From the NCBI RefSeq assembly GCF_012726265.1, contig NZ_JAASAG010000006.1, forward strand, positions 1 through 64,000: DNA of 64,000 nucleotides, written 5' to 3'. The position numbers were made by a program, and so were the translations under genes. The notes below the pieces were generated by a model. That model had not been told where the DNA came from. It was given only the letters and a program-made list of their open reading frames with translations, and did not search any database. Source of the DNA: Streptomyces sp. HNM0575. GTDB taxonomy: Bacteria > Actinomycetota > Actinomycetes > Streptomycetales > Streptomycetaceae. How positions within the stretch are numbered: the first letter of the stretch is position 1; each line of letters begins with the position of its first letter. Below, piece by piece: positions 34,307 through 42,587 of the stretch.

Positions 34307-35122
34307 TCACGAGTGCACGCGTGGTGCAAGGGCGCTCCACGCGACCGTGACCTCTCCCTGCCGCCAGCGCTGCGGCCCGTCCACGACGGGCCACTCCCCG
34401 GCCAGTGACCGCACCGCCCGTATCCAGCGCTGCCGGGCGCTGAGCGCACCGTACGGTGCGGCCGTCGCCCAAGCGCGGTCGAAGTCCCGCAGGAACGCGT
34501 GGACCGGCTCCCCCGGAACATTGCGGTGGATGAGCGCCTTGGGCAGCCGCTCCGCCAGTCCGGAGGGCGCCGTCAGCGAGGCGAGCCGGGCGGCGAAGGT
34601 GACAGTGCGCGGGCCCTCGGGGCCGACCGCGACCCACACGTGGCGGCGTCCGATCTCGTCGCAGGTGCCGTCGACCAGCAGCCCGTCGGGTGCGGCGAGC
34701 CGTGCGCACAGCCGGGCCCAGGCCGGGGCGACCTCCGCCTCCTCGTACTGACGCAGCACGTTCGCGGCGCGGATCAGCATCGGGCGCGCACCGCCCGGCA
34801 GCGGCACCTCGAAGCCTCCGTGCAGGAACGTCAGTCCGTCCCGCTCGTACGGGCGGGCTGCGGCCACCCGCTCCGGATCGATCTCGACGCCCGCGACTCG
34901 GAAGTCCGCGTGGACCTTGCGCAGCCGTTGCAGCAGCTCCACTGCCGTCCACGGCGCCGCGCCGAAGCCGAGGTCGACTGCGAGCGGCCGCGGGGAGTGC
35001 CCGCGGCGCAGCGCGGGCGCGAGCGCGGTGGCGATCCAACGGTCCATGCGGCGCAGCCGGTTGGGGCTCGTGGTCCCGCGCGTCACGTTCCCCAGGGGGC
35101 GTGGCACGGGGCGGGCGGTCAT
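34307..35122 (-). CDS. class I SAM-dependent methyltransferase
   Basis: 271 residues. The SAM pocket is LAVDLGFGAAPWTAVELLQR followed by VAGVEIDPERVAAA, an unusual LGFGAAPW variant of the DxGxGxG loop. ANVLRQYEEAEVAPAW gives the later acidic part, and DGLLVDGTCDEIGRRHVWV a strand typical of the family next to mshA in Streptomyces. The substrate is unknown. ATG 35122 is chosen: TACGCT (rc of 35129-35134) is six bases upstream, so it is probably leaderless, whereas the longer frame adds only low-complexity sequence. Divergent from mshA by about 300 bases. Confidence 0.82.
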   Translation of the reverse strand: MTARPVPRPLGNVTRGTTSPNRLRRMDRWIATALAPALRRGHSPRPLAVDLGFGAAPWTAVELLQRLRKVHADFRVAGVEIDPERVAAARPYERDGLTFLHGGFEVPLPGGARPMLIRAANVLRQYEEAEVAPAWARLCARLAAPDGLLVDGTCDEIGRRHVWVAVGPEGPRTVTFAARLASLTAPSGLAERLPKALIHRNVPGEPVHAFLRDFDRAWATAAPYGALSARQRWIRAVRSLAGEWPVVDGPQRWRQGEVTVAWSALAPRVHS

Positions 35123-35426
35123 GGCATGAGCGTACGTACGGCACGGGGCGGGAGCGGCCCAGGGGCGGAAGCGGAAGGGGCTGGAGCGAGCGGGAGAGCG
35201 GACCAGGGACCGGCCGCTCCCGAGCGCGCCCGGCCGTGCCCGGCCGCCCGGACATGGCCTTGTCACGATTCGGCAAAGCGGAGATGGGAAGCAGTTCCTG
35301 CGGTGTTGTGGCTGTCAGGGCCCTGCCGAGGTTTCGCCGCCCGAGGTCTCCTGCCCGTAGACGAGACGACCCACAGCACCCGCTGCCCCGCAGCGACCCG
35401 CACTCCATACGAGGAGGCAATCGCGC
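35123..35426. other. Intergenic region between methyltransferase and mshA genes
   Basis: 304 bases. The methyltransferase -10 candidate lies at its left edge. Toward mshA, GAGGAGGCAATCGCGC precedes the GTG start and supplies a ribosome-binding site. Otherwise a G/C-rich stretch (35160-35260) and nothing I can identify as a gene. Confidence 0.55.
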
Positions 35427-36824
35427 GTGAGCCAGTACATGGCGCGGCTCGGCCAGCTCCGCACCCTCCCCGGGCTCCGGTCCGGGCGGGGCTCCCTGCC
35501 GCAGCAGCAGCGGCCACGGCTGAAGGCCGGCGCCGCCCGGCGCCCTCGCAGGGTCGCCATGCTGAGCGTGCACACCTCGCCGCTGCACCAGCCGGGCACG
35601 GGCGACGCGGGGGGCATGAACGTCTACATCGTCGAGCTGGCCAAGCAGCTCGCCGCGCACGGCACCCAGGTGGAGATCTTCACGCGCGCCACCGCCGCCG
35701 CGCTGCCGCCCAGCGTCGAACTCGCTCCCGGGGTGCTCGTACGGCACATCGACGCGGGCCCGTACGAGGGCCTGGCGAAGGAGGAACTGCCCGCCCAGCT
35801 CTGCGCGTTCACGCACGGCGTGATGCAGGCCTGGGCAGGCCACCGGCCCGGCCACTACGACCTGGTGCACTCCCACTACTGGCTCTCGGGGCACGTGGGC
35901 TGGCTCGCCGCCCAGCGCTGGGGCGTGCCGCTCGTCAACGCCATGCACACCATGGCCAAGGTCAAGAACGCCGCCCTCGCCGAGGGCGACAACCCTGAAC
36001 CGCCCGCCCGCGTCATCGGCGAGACGCAGATAGTGCGGGCCGCCGACCGGCTCATCGCCAACACGGCGGAGGAGGCGGCCGAGCTGGTGCGGCACTACGA
36101 GGCCGATCCCGCGCGCACCGCCGTCGTGCACCCCGGCGTCAATCTGGAGCGTTTCCGCCCCGCCGACGGCCGAGCCGCGGCACGTGCCCGGCTGGGCCTG
36201 CCGCAGGACGCCCTGATCCCGCTGTTCGCCGGGCGGATACAGCCGCTGAAGGCGCCCGACGTGCTGCTGCGCGCCGTCGCACTGCTCGTCGACGAGGACC
36301 CGTCGCTGCGGCGCCGGCTGCTGGTGCCGGTCGTGGGCGGGCCCAGCGGAAGCGGGCTGGCCAGGCCGGAGCGGCTGCACAAGCTGGCCGCGAAGCTGGG
36401 CGTCTCGGACGTGGTGCGCTTCCGGCCGCCCGTCGGGCAGGAGGAGCTGGCCGACTGGTACCGCGCGGCGAGCGTGCTCGTGATGCCGTCGTACAGCGAG
36501 TCGTTCGGGCTGGTTGCGGTCGAGGCGCAGGCGTGCGGTACGCCCGTGATCGCGGCGGCCGTGGGCGGACTTCCCGTCGCGGTACGTGACGGGGTCAGCG
36601 GTTTCCTCGTGGAGGGGCACGAGCCGGCGGCGTACGCGAACGCGCTGCGCAACTTCGTCACGGACCCGCCGGGCGCACCGCACGGACCGGCCGAGCGCAT
36701 GGGCGAGGCGGCCGCGGTGCACGCCGCGGAGTTCGGCTGGGACGCCGCCGCGGAGGGCACCCTCGATGTCTATGCCGAGGCGATGCACGACCAGCGCCGT
36801 CGCCTACGATCGGCCCATGGCTGA
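35427..36824 (+). CDS. mshA: D-inositol-3-phosphate glycosyltransferase
   Basis: 465 residues. A GT-B fold glycosyltransferase family 4 enzyme: MLSVHTSPLHQPGTGDAGG with the GGMNVYI donor loop, HSHYWLSGHVGW, VHPGVNLERF, LFAGRIQPLKAPDVLLRA and the SYSESFGLVAVEAQACGTPV motif with its Glu pair. It joins GlcNAc to inositol phosphate to begin mycothiol synthesis; mshD lies in this window as well. Its first 40 residues are basic and variable. GTG 35427 is preceded by GAGGAGGC. Its end overlaps the start of the YbjN gene by 8 bases. Confidence 0.95.
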   Translation: MSQYMARLGQLRTLPGLRSGRGSLPQQQRPRLKAGAARRPRRVAMLSVHTSPLHQPGTGDAGGMNVYIVELAKQLAAHGTQVEIFTRATAAALPPSVELAPGVLVRHIDAGPYEGLAKEELPAQLCAFTHGVMQAWAGHRPGHYDLVHSHYWLSGHVGWLAAQRWGVPLVNAMHTMAKVKNAALAEGDNPEPPARVIGETQIVRAADRLIANTAEEAAELVRHYEADPARTAVVHPGVNLERFRPADGRAAARARLGLPQDALIPLFAGRIQPLKAPDVLLRAVALLVDEDPSLRRRLLVPVVGGPSGSGLARPERLHKLAAKLGVSDVVRFRPPVGQEELADWYRAASVLVMPSYSESFGLVAVEAQACGTPVIAAAVGGLPVAVRDGVSGFLVEGHEPAAYANALRNFVTDPPGAPHGPAERMGEAAAVHAAEFGWDAAAEGTLDVYAEAMHDQRRRLRSAHG

Positions 36825-37362
36825 CGCTGACGACACCGCGGACCGCCGCGCCCGTCCGGCCGCCGCCCGCGGCACCGTCGAACAGGCCCTGCGCGAGGCC
36901 GGGTTGGAGTGGGAGAGCCCGTCCGAGGGCACGTACGTCGTCACGCTTCCCGGCACGCGCAAGCTCTCGACGACCTGCTCCCTGGCCGTCGGCAGGCACT
37001 CGCTCTCCGTCAACGCCTTCGTGGTGCGCTGCCCCGACGAGAACCACGCGGCGGTGCACCGCTGGCTGCTGGAGCGCAACACCCGCCTGTACGGGGTGAG
37101 TTACGCCATCGACAAGCTGGGCGACATCTATCTGGCGGGCCGCCTGCCGCTGGCCGCGGTCACCACCGAGGAGGTGGACAGACTGCTGGGCGCGGTCCTG
37201 GAGAACGCCGACGGATCCTTCAACACGCTGCTGGAGATGGGCTTCGCGTCGGCGATCCGGCGCGAGTACGAGTGGCGCACCTCCCGTGGGGAGTCCACCC
37301 GCAACCTCGACGCGTTCACGCATCTGACGGGAGGCACACCGGACGGCGGCGAGCGGGGCTGA
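36817..37362 (+). CDS. YbjN-domain protein
   Basis: 181 residues. The YbjN domain (DUF1790-like) begins at GTVEQALREAGLEWESPSEG and includes TCSLAVGRHSLSVNAFVVRC and RLYGVSYAIDKLGDIYLAGR. Such proteins resemble type III secretion chaperones in fold and are usually tied to stress or to unknown partners; actinobacteria keep this gene after mshA. ATG 36817 is 8 bases inside the mshA end. TACGAT (36805-36810) lies six bases upstream, inside mshA, so it may also have its own leaderless transcript. Confidence 0.88.
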   Translation: MADADDTADRRARPAAARGTVEQALREAGLEWESPSEGTYVVTLPGTRKLSTTCSLAVGRHSLSVNAFVVRCPDENHAAVHRWLLERNTRLYGVSYAIDKLGDIYLAGRLPLAAVTTEEVDRLLGAVLENADGSFNTLLEMGFASAIRREYEWRTSRGESTRNLDAFTHLTGGTPDGGERG

Positions 37363-37455
37363 CGACGGGGCCCCGGCAGCTCGCACGCCGCCCGGGTGCG
37401 TCCGGAGGGAAGGGACGAACGGGACGGTACGGCCGGCGGAGACCGGTGGTTCGGA

Positions 37456-37500
37456 GTCCGGGCCGGTCGAAGCCGGAGGCCGGAGGTCCGGGCCGGTCGA
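37456..37500. repeat. Duplicated GTCCGGGCCGGTCGA, 30 bases apart
   Basis: Perfect 15-base copies at 37456-37470 and 37486-37500 in the convergent gap between the YbjN gene and the secreted protein gene. The intervening stretch is similar (GCCGGAGGCCGGAG). Confidence 0.7.
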
Positions 37501-37518
37501 GCCGGTCCGGTCAGGGAG

Positions 37519-37905
37519 TCAGGAGGCCTCTCCGGTGTCCTGTTCCGCGGCTTCGAACCCGAAGGCGCCCCCGCCCTGGTTCCGCCCGGCGGGGAGATCC
37601 CCGGTTCCGGCGGGCTCGTTCCAGGTCTGCACGCCGGCGGAGCCGCCGGGGCCCTGTTCGCTGACGACGCGGCCGTCGCGCAGCACGTAGTGGACGTTCA
37701 CGGTGGCGGGGCGCTCGGAGGCCAGGGCCTGCTTGAGAGCCGTGGACTCCGCCGGTGCCGGGGTCTTCTTCGCGGACGCCCGGGACTTGGCCGCCGCGGC
37801 GGTCCTCCCGGCCTCCTTCACCACAGCCGAGGCAGACGGTACGGCGACGAGTCCGACCGCGAGTGCGACACCGGCCGTGGTTATCGCGCGTGGCAGGTTC
37901 CCCAT
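37519..37905 (-). CDS. secreted protein of unknown function
   Basis: 128 residues. A Sec signal peptide is clear (PRAITTAGVALAVGLVAVPS, cleaved after ASA near residue 28). The mature part is Ala/Lys/Ser-rich, then VNVHYVLRDGRVVSEQGPGG, with a strand-like TVNVHYVLRDGRVVS that could be a beta hairpin, and a Gly/Pro/Glu end. GAAGGGA lies about 5 bases before the ATG. No domain is recognised. It is convergent with the YbjN gene and separated from the esterase gene by about 310 bases. Confidence 0.72.
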   Translation of the reverse strand: MGNLPRAITTAGVALAVGLVAVPSASAVVKEAGRTAAAAKSRASAKKTPAPAESTALKQALASERPATVNVHYVLRDGRVVSEQGPGGSAGVQTWNEPAGTGDLPAGRNQGGGAFGFEAAEQDTGEAS

Positions 37906-38216
37906 TTCTGTCCCTTCTCGTGTTCCTGCACGTGGATGGCGGCGCCGCGCACCTGCCGACGCCGGTTCCATCGTGTGAGGAGCGCGACCGGAACGCGCGC
38001 GGAGGAGTCCGCCCGGGTGTCGGCCCCGCCTTCGCGGGTCGTCGTACGGGCTCGGGCGCACGGGCCGTGCGGGCCCCGGAAGGCCTCAACAGGCCCCTGG
38101 GAGAACGGAGATGTGCGCTCCCCCGCGGGTGTGAGCGGCCCGTCTGCACCAGGGGGAGCGCAAGCGGGTCCGGCAGCGCCCCGGGGGAGCGCACGGGAAC
38201 CGGGAGGGACCTCTCG
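37906..38216. other. Intergenic region upstream of the secreted protein gene
   Basis: 311 bases. The promoter of the secreted protein gene should lie at its left end and the 3' end of the esterase transcript at its right end. I see no convincing gene, and no strong hairpin. Confidence 0.5.
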
Positions 38217-39239
38217 TCAGCCTCCGAGCCCCCAGTCCGCGGTGATGTGCCCGGTGGAGCAGATGGTGTCGAGGAAGTACTGCCCCGCCTTGCCGCAGCC
38301 CTCGTCCGGCTTCACGGGAGTGCCGTGCGGCATGCCGTCCACGAGATAGCTGCGCACGACCACGTCGCCGTCCGCGTTCTCGTAGTCGGAGCGCGTGGTG
38401 CCGCCCTGCAACTCCTCGGTGGCGTCGGCCTTCTGGTCGGCCCCGAGCACGTCCGTCCACTGCTTGACGGACTCCTCGGCGTTCACCGGCGCCACGGTCG
38501 TGTCGCCCGTGCCGTGCCAGACGGAGACCTTCGGGCGGGCTCCGGAGTGGTCCGGGTCTGCCGCGCGTACGAGATCGCCCCACTCGGCGGGCTGCTTGGA
38601 GACGCCGGGATTCATGCAGGTGAAGGCCTCGGCGACGCTGTCCGCGCAGCCGTGGGGAAGTCCCGCGACGACGGCGCCGCCCTTGAAGACGTCCGGGTAG
38701 GCGGCGAGCATCGACGCCGTCATCGCGCCGCCCGCGGAGAGGCCGGTGATGAAGACGCGCGAGGGGTCGGCGTCGAGGTCGGCGACCGTGCGGTCCACCA
38801 TCTGCTTGATCGACAGGGCCTCGCCCTTGCCGCGGCCGGTGTCGCCGGACTGGAACCAGTTGAAGCACTTGTTGGCGTTGTTGGCCTGTTCCTGCTGCGG
38901 CGCGACGACGGAGAACTTCCCCTCGTCAGCCGCCTTCTGCCAGCCCGCCCCCTCGAAGTACGTCGCCGCGTCCTGCGTGCAGCCGTGCAGCACGAGGACC
39001 ACCGGGCTCTTCGCGGGCAGCCCTTCGGGGGCGTAGCGGTACATGCCGAGCGCTCCGGGGTTGGAGCCGAAGTCGCCGATCTTCTCCAGGCCGGCCGCCG
39101 CCCGCCGCCCGTCGGGGGTCTTGCCGCCCGCGGTGGCGGCCTGCGACGTACCGCCGGTCAGCGCGGTGAGGGCGGTCAGGCTCGTGATCGTGGTGAGTGC
39201 GGTGAACAGCAGAGCGGCTTTCGAGCGTTGTGCTTTCAT
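38217..39239 (-). CDS. secreted PHB-depolymerase-family esterase
   Basis: 340 residues. A signal peptide (KAALLFTALTTITSLTALTA, cleavage near SQAATA) exports it. The catalytic domain is of the type 1 extracellular poly(3-hydroxybutyrate) depolymerase/LpqC family: VLHGCTQDAATYFEGAGW (oxyanion region), GLSAGGAMTASMLAA (nucleophile Ser), GTGDTTV with the acid Asp, and VDGMPHGTPV with the His. Cysteines before CFNW and in HGCAD and FTCM suggest disulfides. There is no substrate-binding or fibronectin domain, so short-chain polymers or oligomers or aryl esters are possible. It is divergent from bdhA, which supports a role in supplying 3-hydroxybutyrate. Confidence 0.88.
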   Translation of the reverse strand: MKAQRSKAALLFTALTTITSLTALTALTGGTSQAATAGGKTPDGRRAAAGLEKIGDFGSNPGALGMYRYAPEGLPAKSPVVLVLHGCTQDAATYFEGAGWQKAADEGKFSVVAPQQEQANNANKCFNWFQSGDTGRGKGEALSIKQMVDRTVADLDADPSRVFITGLSAGGAMTASMLAAYPDVFKGGAVVAGLPHGCADSVAEAFTCMNPGVSKQPAEWGDLVRAADPDHSGARPKVSVWHGTGDTTVAPVNAEESVKQWTDVLGADQKADATEELQGGTTRSDYENADGDVVVRSYLVDGMPHGTPVKPDEGCGKAGQYFLDTICSTGHITADWGLGG

Positions 39240-39272
39240 GGCGCTCCTTATGTGGGGGTGCCCCGTGAGGTG

Positions 39273-39310
39273 CCCACGGGATCCTGCGGGGATCCCGCGG
39301 GGCCCGTGGG
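39273..39310. promoter_or_regulatory. Imperfect palindrome before the esterase gene
   Basis: CCCACGGG (39273-39280) and CCCGTGGG (39303-39310) flank a repeated GGGATCC. It lies 34 to 71 bases upstream of the esterase ATG, within its leader or promoter. Confidence 0.45.
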
Positions 39311-39382
39311 GGAACGCACCGACGGTAGAGCCGCGGAAGCCGCCGCCCGAACGTGTCGTACGTCCAGCGGTGCACGGGCGCG

Positions 39383-39401
39383 AATGTGGCGCCGCCACAT
39401 T
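39383..39401. promoter_or_regulatory. Operator-like perfect dyad AATGTGGCG-C-CGCCACATT
   Basis: Nine-base arms around one C, ending where the -35 of bdhA is expected (its -10 TAGCGT is at 39424-39429). The half ATGTGGCG recurs (as CGCCACAT, 44104-44111) at the expected -35 of the MFS gene, so one regulator probably controls both. Confidence 0.7.
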
Positions 39402-39435
39402 GGGCGCCCGCCGCGCACCGGCCTAGCGTGGCGGC

Positions 39436-40260
39436 ATGACCGAGCAGCAGACACCCGGCCCGCATCCCGGCCCGGGCCCCGGCCCGCACTCCGTCGCCCT
39501 CGACCTGACCGGGCGCACCGCGCTGGTCACCGGAGCCGCGAGCGGCATCGGCCGCGCGTGCGCCCTGAGACTGGCGGCCGCGGGTGCGAAGGTGCGCGCG
39601 GTCGACCGCGACGCGGACGGGCTGAGCGCCCTCCAGGACGCGGAGCCCGCCGGCTCGGTCCAGCCCCACCCGCTCGACCTCACGGCTCCGGAGGGACTGG
39701 ACGTGGCCGAGCGCCTCGCCTCGGGGACCGACGTCCTCGTCAACAACGCGGGCGCCCAACTGGTCCGTCCCATCGAGGAGTTCCCGCCCGAGGACTTCCG
39801 CAGGCTGCTCACGCTGATGCTGGAGGCGCCCTTCCGGCTCGTACGCGGCGCGCTGCCGCACATGTACGGCCAGAGCTGGGGCCGGATCGTGAACATCTCC
39901 TCCGTGCACGGGCTGCGTGCCTCCGCCTACAAGTCGGCGTACGTCTCCGCCAAGCACGGGCTGGAGGGACTGTCGAAGGTGACCGCGCTGGAGGGCGCCG
40001 AGCACGGCGTCACCTCCAACTGCGTCAGCCCCGCCTACGTACGTACGCCCCTGGTGGAGAAGCAGATCGCCGACCAGGCCGATGCACACGGCATCCCCGC
40101 CGAGCAGGTCGTCTCGCAGATACTCCTCGCGGACTCCGCGCTCAAGCGGCTGCTGGAGCCCGGGGAGGTCGCCGAGGCCGTGGCCTATCTGTGCGCCCCG
40201 GAGGCGTCCTTCATCACCGGGTCCTCGCTGCCGCTCGACGGCGGCTGGACCGCGCACTGA
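39436..40260 (+). CDS. 3-hydroxybutyrate dehydrogenase (short-chain dehydrogenase)
   Basis: 274 residues. The Rossmann motif is TGAASGIGRACAL, with DVLVNNAG and the catalytic set Ser (NISSVHG), Tyr-x3-Lys (YVSAKHG). NISSVHGLRASAYKSAYVSA and CVSPAYVRTPLVEKQI match D-3-hydroxybutyrate dehydrogenases. It oxidises 3-hydroxybutyrate to acetoacetate with NAD. The Pro/Gly-rich first 20 residues are extra. TAGCGT (39424-39429) six bases before the ATG suggests a leaderless message, and a perfect dyad (39383-39401) abuts its -35. A 16-base tandem array begins over its stop codon. Confidence 0.85.
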   Translation: MTEQQTPGPHPGPGPGPHSVALDLTGRTALVTGAASGIGRACALRLAAAGAKVRAVDRDADGLSALQDAEPAGSVQPHPLDLTAPEGLDVAERLASGTDVLVNNAGAQLVRPIEEFPPEDFRRLLTLMLEAPFRLVRGALPHMYGQSWGRIVNISSVHGLRASAYKSAYVSAKHGLEGLSKVTALEGAEHGVTSNCVSPAYVRTPLVEKQIADQADAHGIPAEQVVSQILLADSALKRLLEPGEVAEAVAYLCAPEASFITGSSLPLDGGWTAH

Positions 40261-40327
40261 CGGGGAGGCGCACTGACGGGGAGGCGCACTGACGGGGAGG
40301 CGCACTGACGGGGAGGCGCACCGACGG
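40252..40327. repeat. 16-base tandem repeat starting at the bdhA stop codon
   Basis: Four perfect units of GCGCACTGACGGGGAG (40252-40267, 40268-40283, 40284-40299, 40300-40315) and a partial fifth with one change. The first contains the dehydrogenase stop codon; each later unit also carries a TGA. Confidence 0.92.
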
Positions 40328-40562
40328 CGCCGCGCGCGCCCCGCGAGGGAGGCGAGGCGCGCGGCCGTCGGCGGGCCGTCGGGTCGGCGGGCCGTCGAGG
40401 TCAGTCCCGTCGGCGGGACGGCGGCGCCCGGTCACGGCAGCCCGCAAGGTGCGGGTGCGGGCCTGCCGCGAGGTGCGGGTGCGGGCCCGGCGCCGGGCTC
40501 GCCGCCGGGTGCGGCGCACGCGCCCTGGCGTCGCGCACCCCGCCGCGGGTAAGGCTGTGACC
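40261..40562. other. Region between bdhA and the GAF/PucR regulator gene
   Basis: 302 bases of repeats. After the 16-base array comes a GGCGGGCCGTCG-rich stretch (40370-40400), then GCGGGTGCGGGC repeats (40450-40510). At the right edge TAAGGC (40550-40555) seven bases before the ATG is the likely -10 of the regulator gene. No gene is seen. Confidence 0.6.
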
Positions 40563-42587
40563 ATGCCGGAAGCCCCGCCGCCCCACGACGCGTACCTGGA
40601 GCTCCTCGTACGCCGCGCCCCCGCCGAGGCGTACGACGAACCGCTCGCCCTCGCCCGCGAGTCCGGCGCGCCCCCCGCGGAGCTCGCGGCCCTGGATAGC
40701 GGCAAGCAGCTGGCCCTGCGCATCCGTGCCGAGCTGGAGGGACGGCGGCGGCGCGAGGCCGAGCTGACGGCGCTGATCGAGACCGTGCACGACCTGGCGG
40801 GGCTGCGCGACCTGGACGACGTGCTGCGTGCCATCGTCCAGCGGGCCCGCTCGCTGCTGGGCACCGAGGTCGCGTACATGACCCTCACCGACCACGAGCG
40901 CGGCGACACCTACATGCGCGTCACCGAGGGCTCGGTCTCGGCCCGCTTCCAGCAGGTGCGGCTCGGCATGGGCGAGGGCCTCGGCGGTCTCGTGGCGCAG
41001 ACCGCACGCCCGTACGTCACCGACGACTACCCCTCCGACGAGCGCTTCCGGCACACCGGCCCCATCGACGCCGCCGTGAACGAGGAGGGCCTGATCGCGA
41101 TCCTCGGGGTGCCGCTGCTGCTCGGCGGACGGGACGTCATCGGCGTGCTGTACGCAGCCGACCGCCGCGCCCGGGTCTTCGAGCGTGAACAGATCGCGCT
41201 GCTCGGCTCGTTCGCCGCGCACGCCGCCGTGGCGATCGACACGGCCCGGCTGCTGTCCGAGACCCGCGACGCGATGGCCGAGCTGGAGAGCGCCAACGAC
41301 ACCATGCAGCGTGCCAGCGACGTGCACGACAGGCTCACCGAACTGGTGCTGCGCGGCGGCGACGTGACGGACGTGGCCGCGGCGGTCTCCGAAGTGCTCG
41401 CGGGGCGCGTCGAGTTCGTCGAGCCGTCGGCCGCCTCCGCACGCCCCGCCGTGGAACGCTCCCGCAGCGCCGGGTACGCCATGCGGGACGACGGCAGCTG
41501 GGTCACCGCGGTCTCGGCGGGCGGCGAACTCCTCGGCGCGCTCGTGCTCCACGGCCACCCCGTGCTCGACCCCGTCGACCAGCGCACCTTCGAACGTGCC
41601 GCCATGGTCACCTCCCTGCTGCTGCTCGCACGGCGCTCCGCGGGCGAGGCCGAACAGCGCGTACGCGGCGAACTCCTCGACGACCTGCTCGACTCGACCC
41701 GGCACGACCCGCGTCTGCTGCGCGACCGCGCGGCACGGCTCAAGGCGGACCTCGACGCCCCGCACGTACTGCTCAGCGCCCGCGTCGAGGGCCTCGCGGC
41801 GGGAGAGCCCGGCGGGCACGGCACCGCCCGTAACGGGTCTGACGGGGGTGAGAGCGCACGGGAGAGACCGAGGGAGACGGTGCGGGAGGCGCCGGGGGAG
41901 ACGGCACGGAAGGCGGCACGGGAGCGGACCCGGGACAGGCCCGGCGAGCAGGAGCAGAGCCCCGGCCGGCAGCGCCTGTGGGCCGCCGCCTCCCATCTGG
42001 CCGCCACCCGGCGGGGCCTGGCCGCCGCCAGGGACGGAGGCATCGTGCTGCTGCTGCCGCTCCCCGCGGACGGCACGCCCTCGCGCGTCGCCCGCGAGAT
42101 CGCCCACGAGCTGGGCCACTCGGCGGGCGCCCCCGTCACGGTGGGCGCCTCGGCGCCGGTCTCCGCGCCCGCCGCCGAGTCCGGCGCAGTCGCCGCCGCC
42201 TACCCCGAGGCCCGTCGCTGCGTGGACGCGCTCCGCCTGCTCGGCCGCCCCGGGGAGGGCGCCGCCGCCGAGGACTTCGGCTTCATCGGCATGCTGCTCA
42301 CCGACAGCCGGGACGTGGGCAGTTTCGTACGCCGCACGCTCGGGCCCGTACTGGACTACGACGAACGCCGCGGCACCGACCTGGTGGCCACCATGGACGC
42401 CTACTTCGCGTGCGGCATGAGCCCGGCCCGCGCCAAGGACGAGCTGCACGTCCACGTCAACACCGTCGCCCAGCGCCTGGAGCGCGTGGCCAGGCTGCTG
42501 GGCGACGACTGGCAAGCCCCGGAGCGCGCCCTGGAGACGCAGCTCGCGCTACGGCTGCACCGCCTCGCGGGAGCGGTCGGGCGCTGA
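40563..42587 (+). CDS. GAF-domain, PucR-type helix-turn-helix regulator
   Basis: 674 residues. A helical N-terminus leads to a GAF sensor (about 75-230; LRDLDDVLRAIVQRARSLLG, YVTDDYPSDERF and LGVPLLLGGRDVIGVLYAAD). A central variable part contains a charged Arg/Glu tract (SARERPRETVREAPGETAR). The C-terminus is a PucR-type helix-turn-helix: LVATMDAYFACGMSPARAKD, then LHVHVNTVAQRLERVARLLG. Lying between bdhA and the MFS gene, it probably controls both through the ATGTGGCG site, activating with a hydroxy-acid or aromatic effector. Leaderless start likely. Its 3' end overlaps the convergent MFS gene by 39 bases. Confidence 0.83.
   Translation: MPEAPPPHDAYLELLVRRAPAEAYDEPLALARESGAPPAELAALDSGKQLALRIRAELEGRRRREAELTALIETVHDLAGLRDLDDVLRAIVQRARSLLGTEVAYMTLTDHERGDTYMRVTEGSVSARFQQVRLGMGEGLGGLVAQTARPYVTDDYPSDERFRHTGPIDAAVNEEGLIAILGVPLLLGGRDVIGVLYAADRRARVFEREQIALLGSFAAHAAVAIDTARLLSETRDAMAELESANDTMQRASDVHDRLTELVLRGGDVTDVAAAVSEVLAGRVEFVEPSAASARPAVERSRSAGYAMRDDGSWVTAVSAGGELLGALVLHGHPVLDPVDQRTFERAAMVTSLLLLARRSAGEAEQRVRGELLDDLLDSTRHDPRLLRDRAARLKADLDAPHVLLSARVEGLAAGEPGGHGTARNGSDGGESARERPRETVREAPGETARKAARERTRDRPGEQEQSPGRQRLWAAASHLAATRRGLAAARDGGIVLLLPLPADGTPSRVAREIAHELGHSAGAPVTVGASAPVSAPAAESGAVAAAYPEARRCVDALRLLGRPGEGAAAEDFGFIGMLLTDSRDVGSFVRRTLGPVLDYDERRGTDLVATMDAYFACGMSPARAKDELHVHVNTVAQRLERVARLLGDDWQAPERALETQLALRLHRLAGAVGR

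Noticed and set aside
37755..40292. An 845-codon plus-strand frame over the esterase and bdhA genes
   Set aside because: Same shadow effect; the esterase signal peptide and triad and the dehydrogenase motifs fix the true frames.
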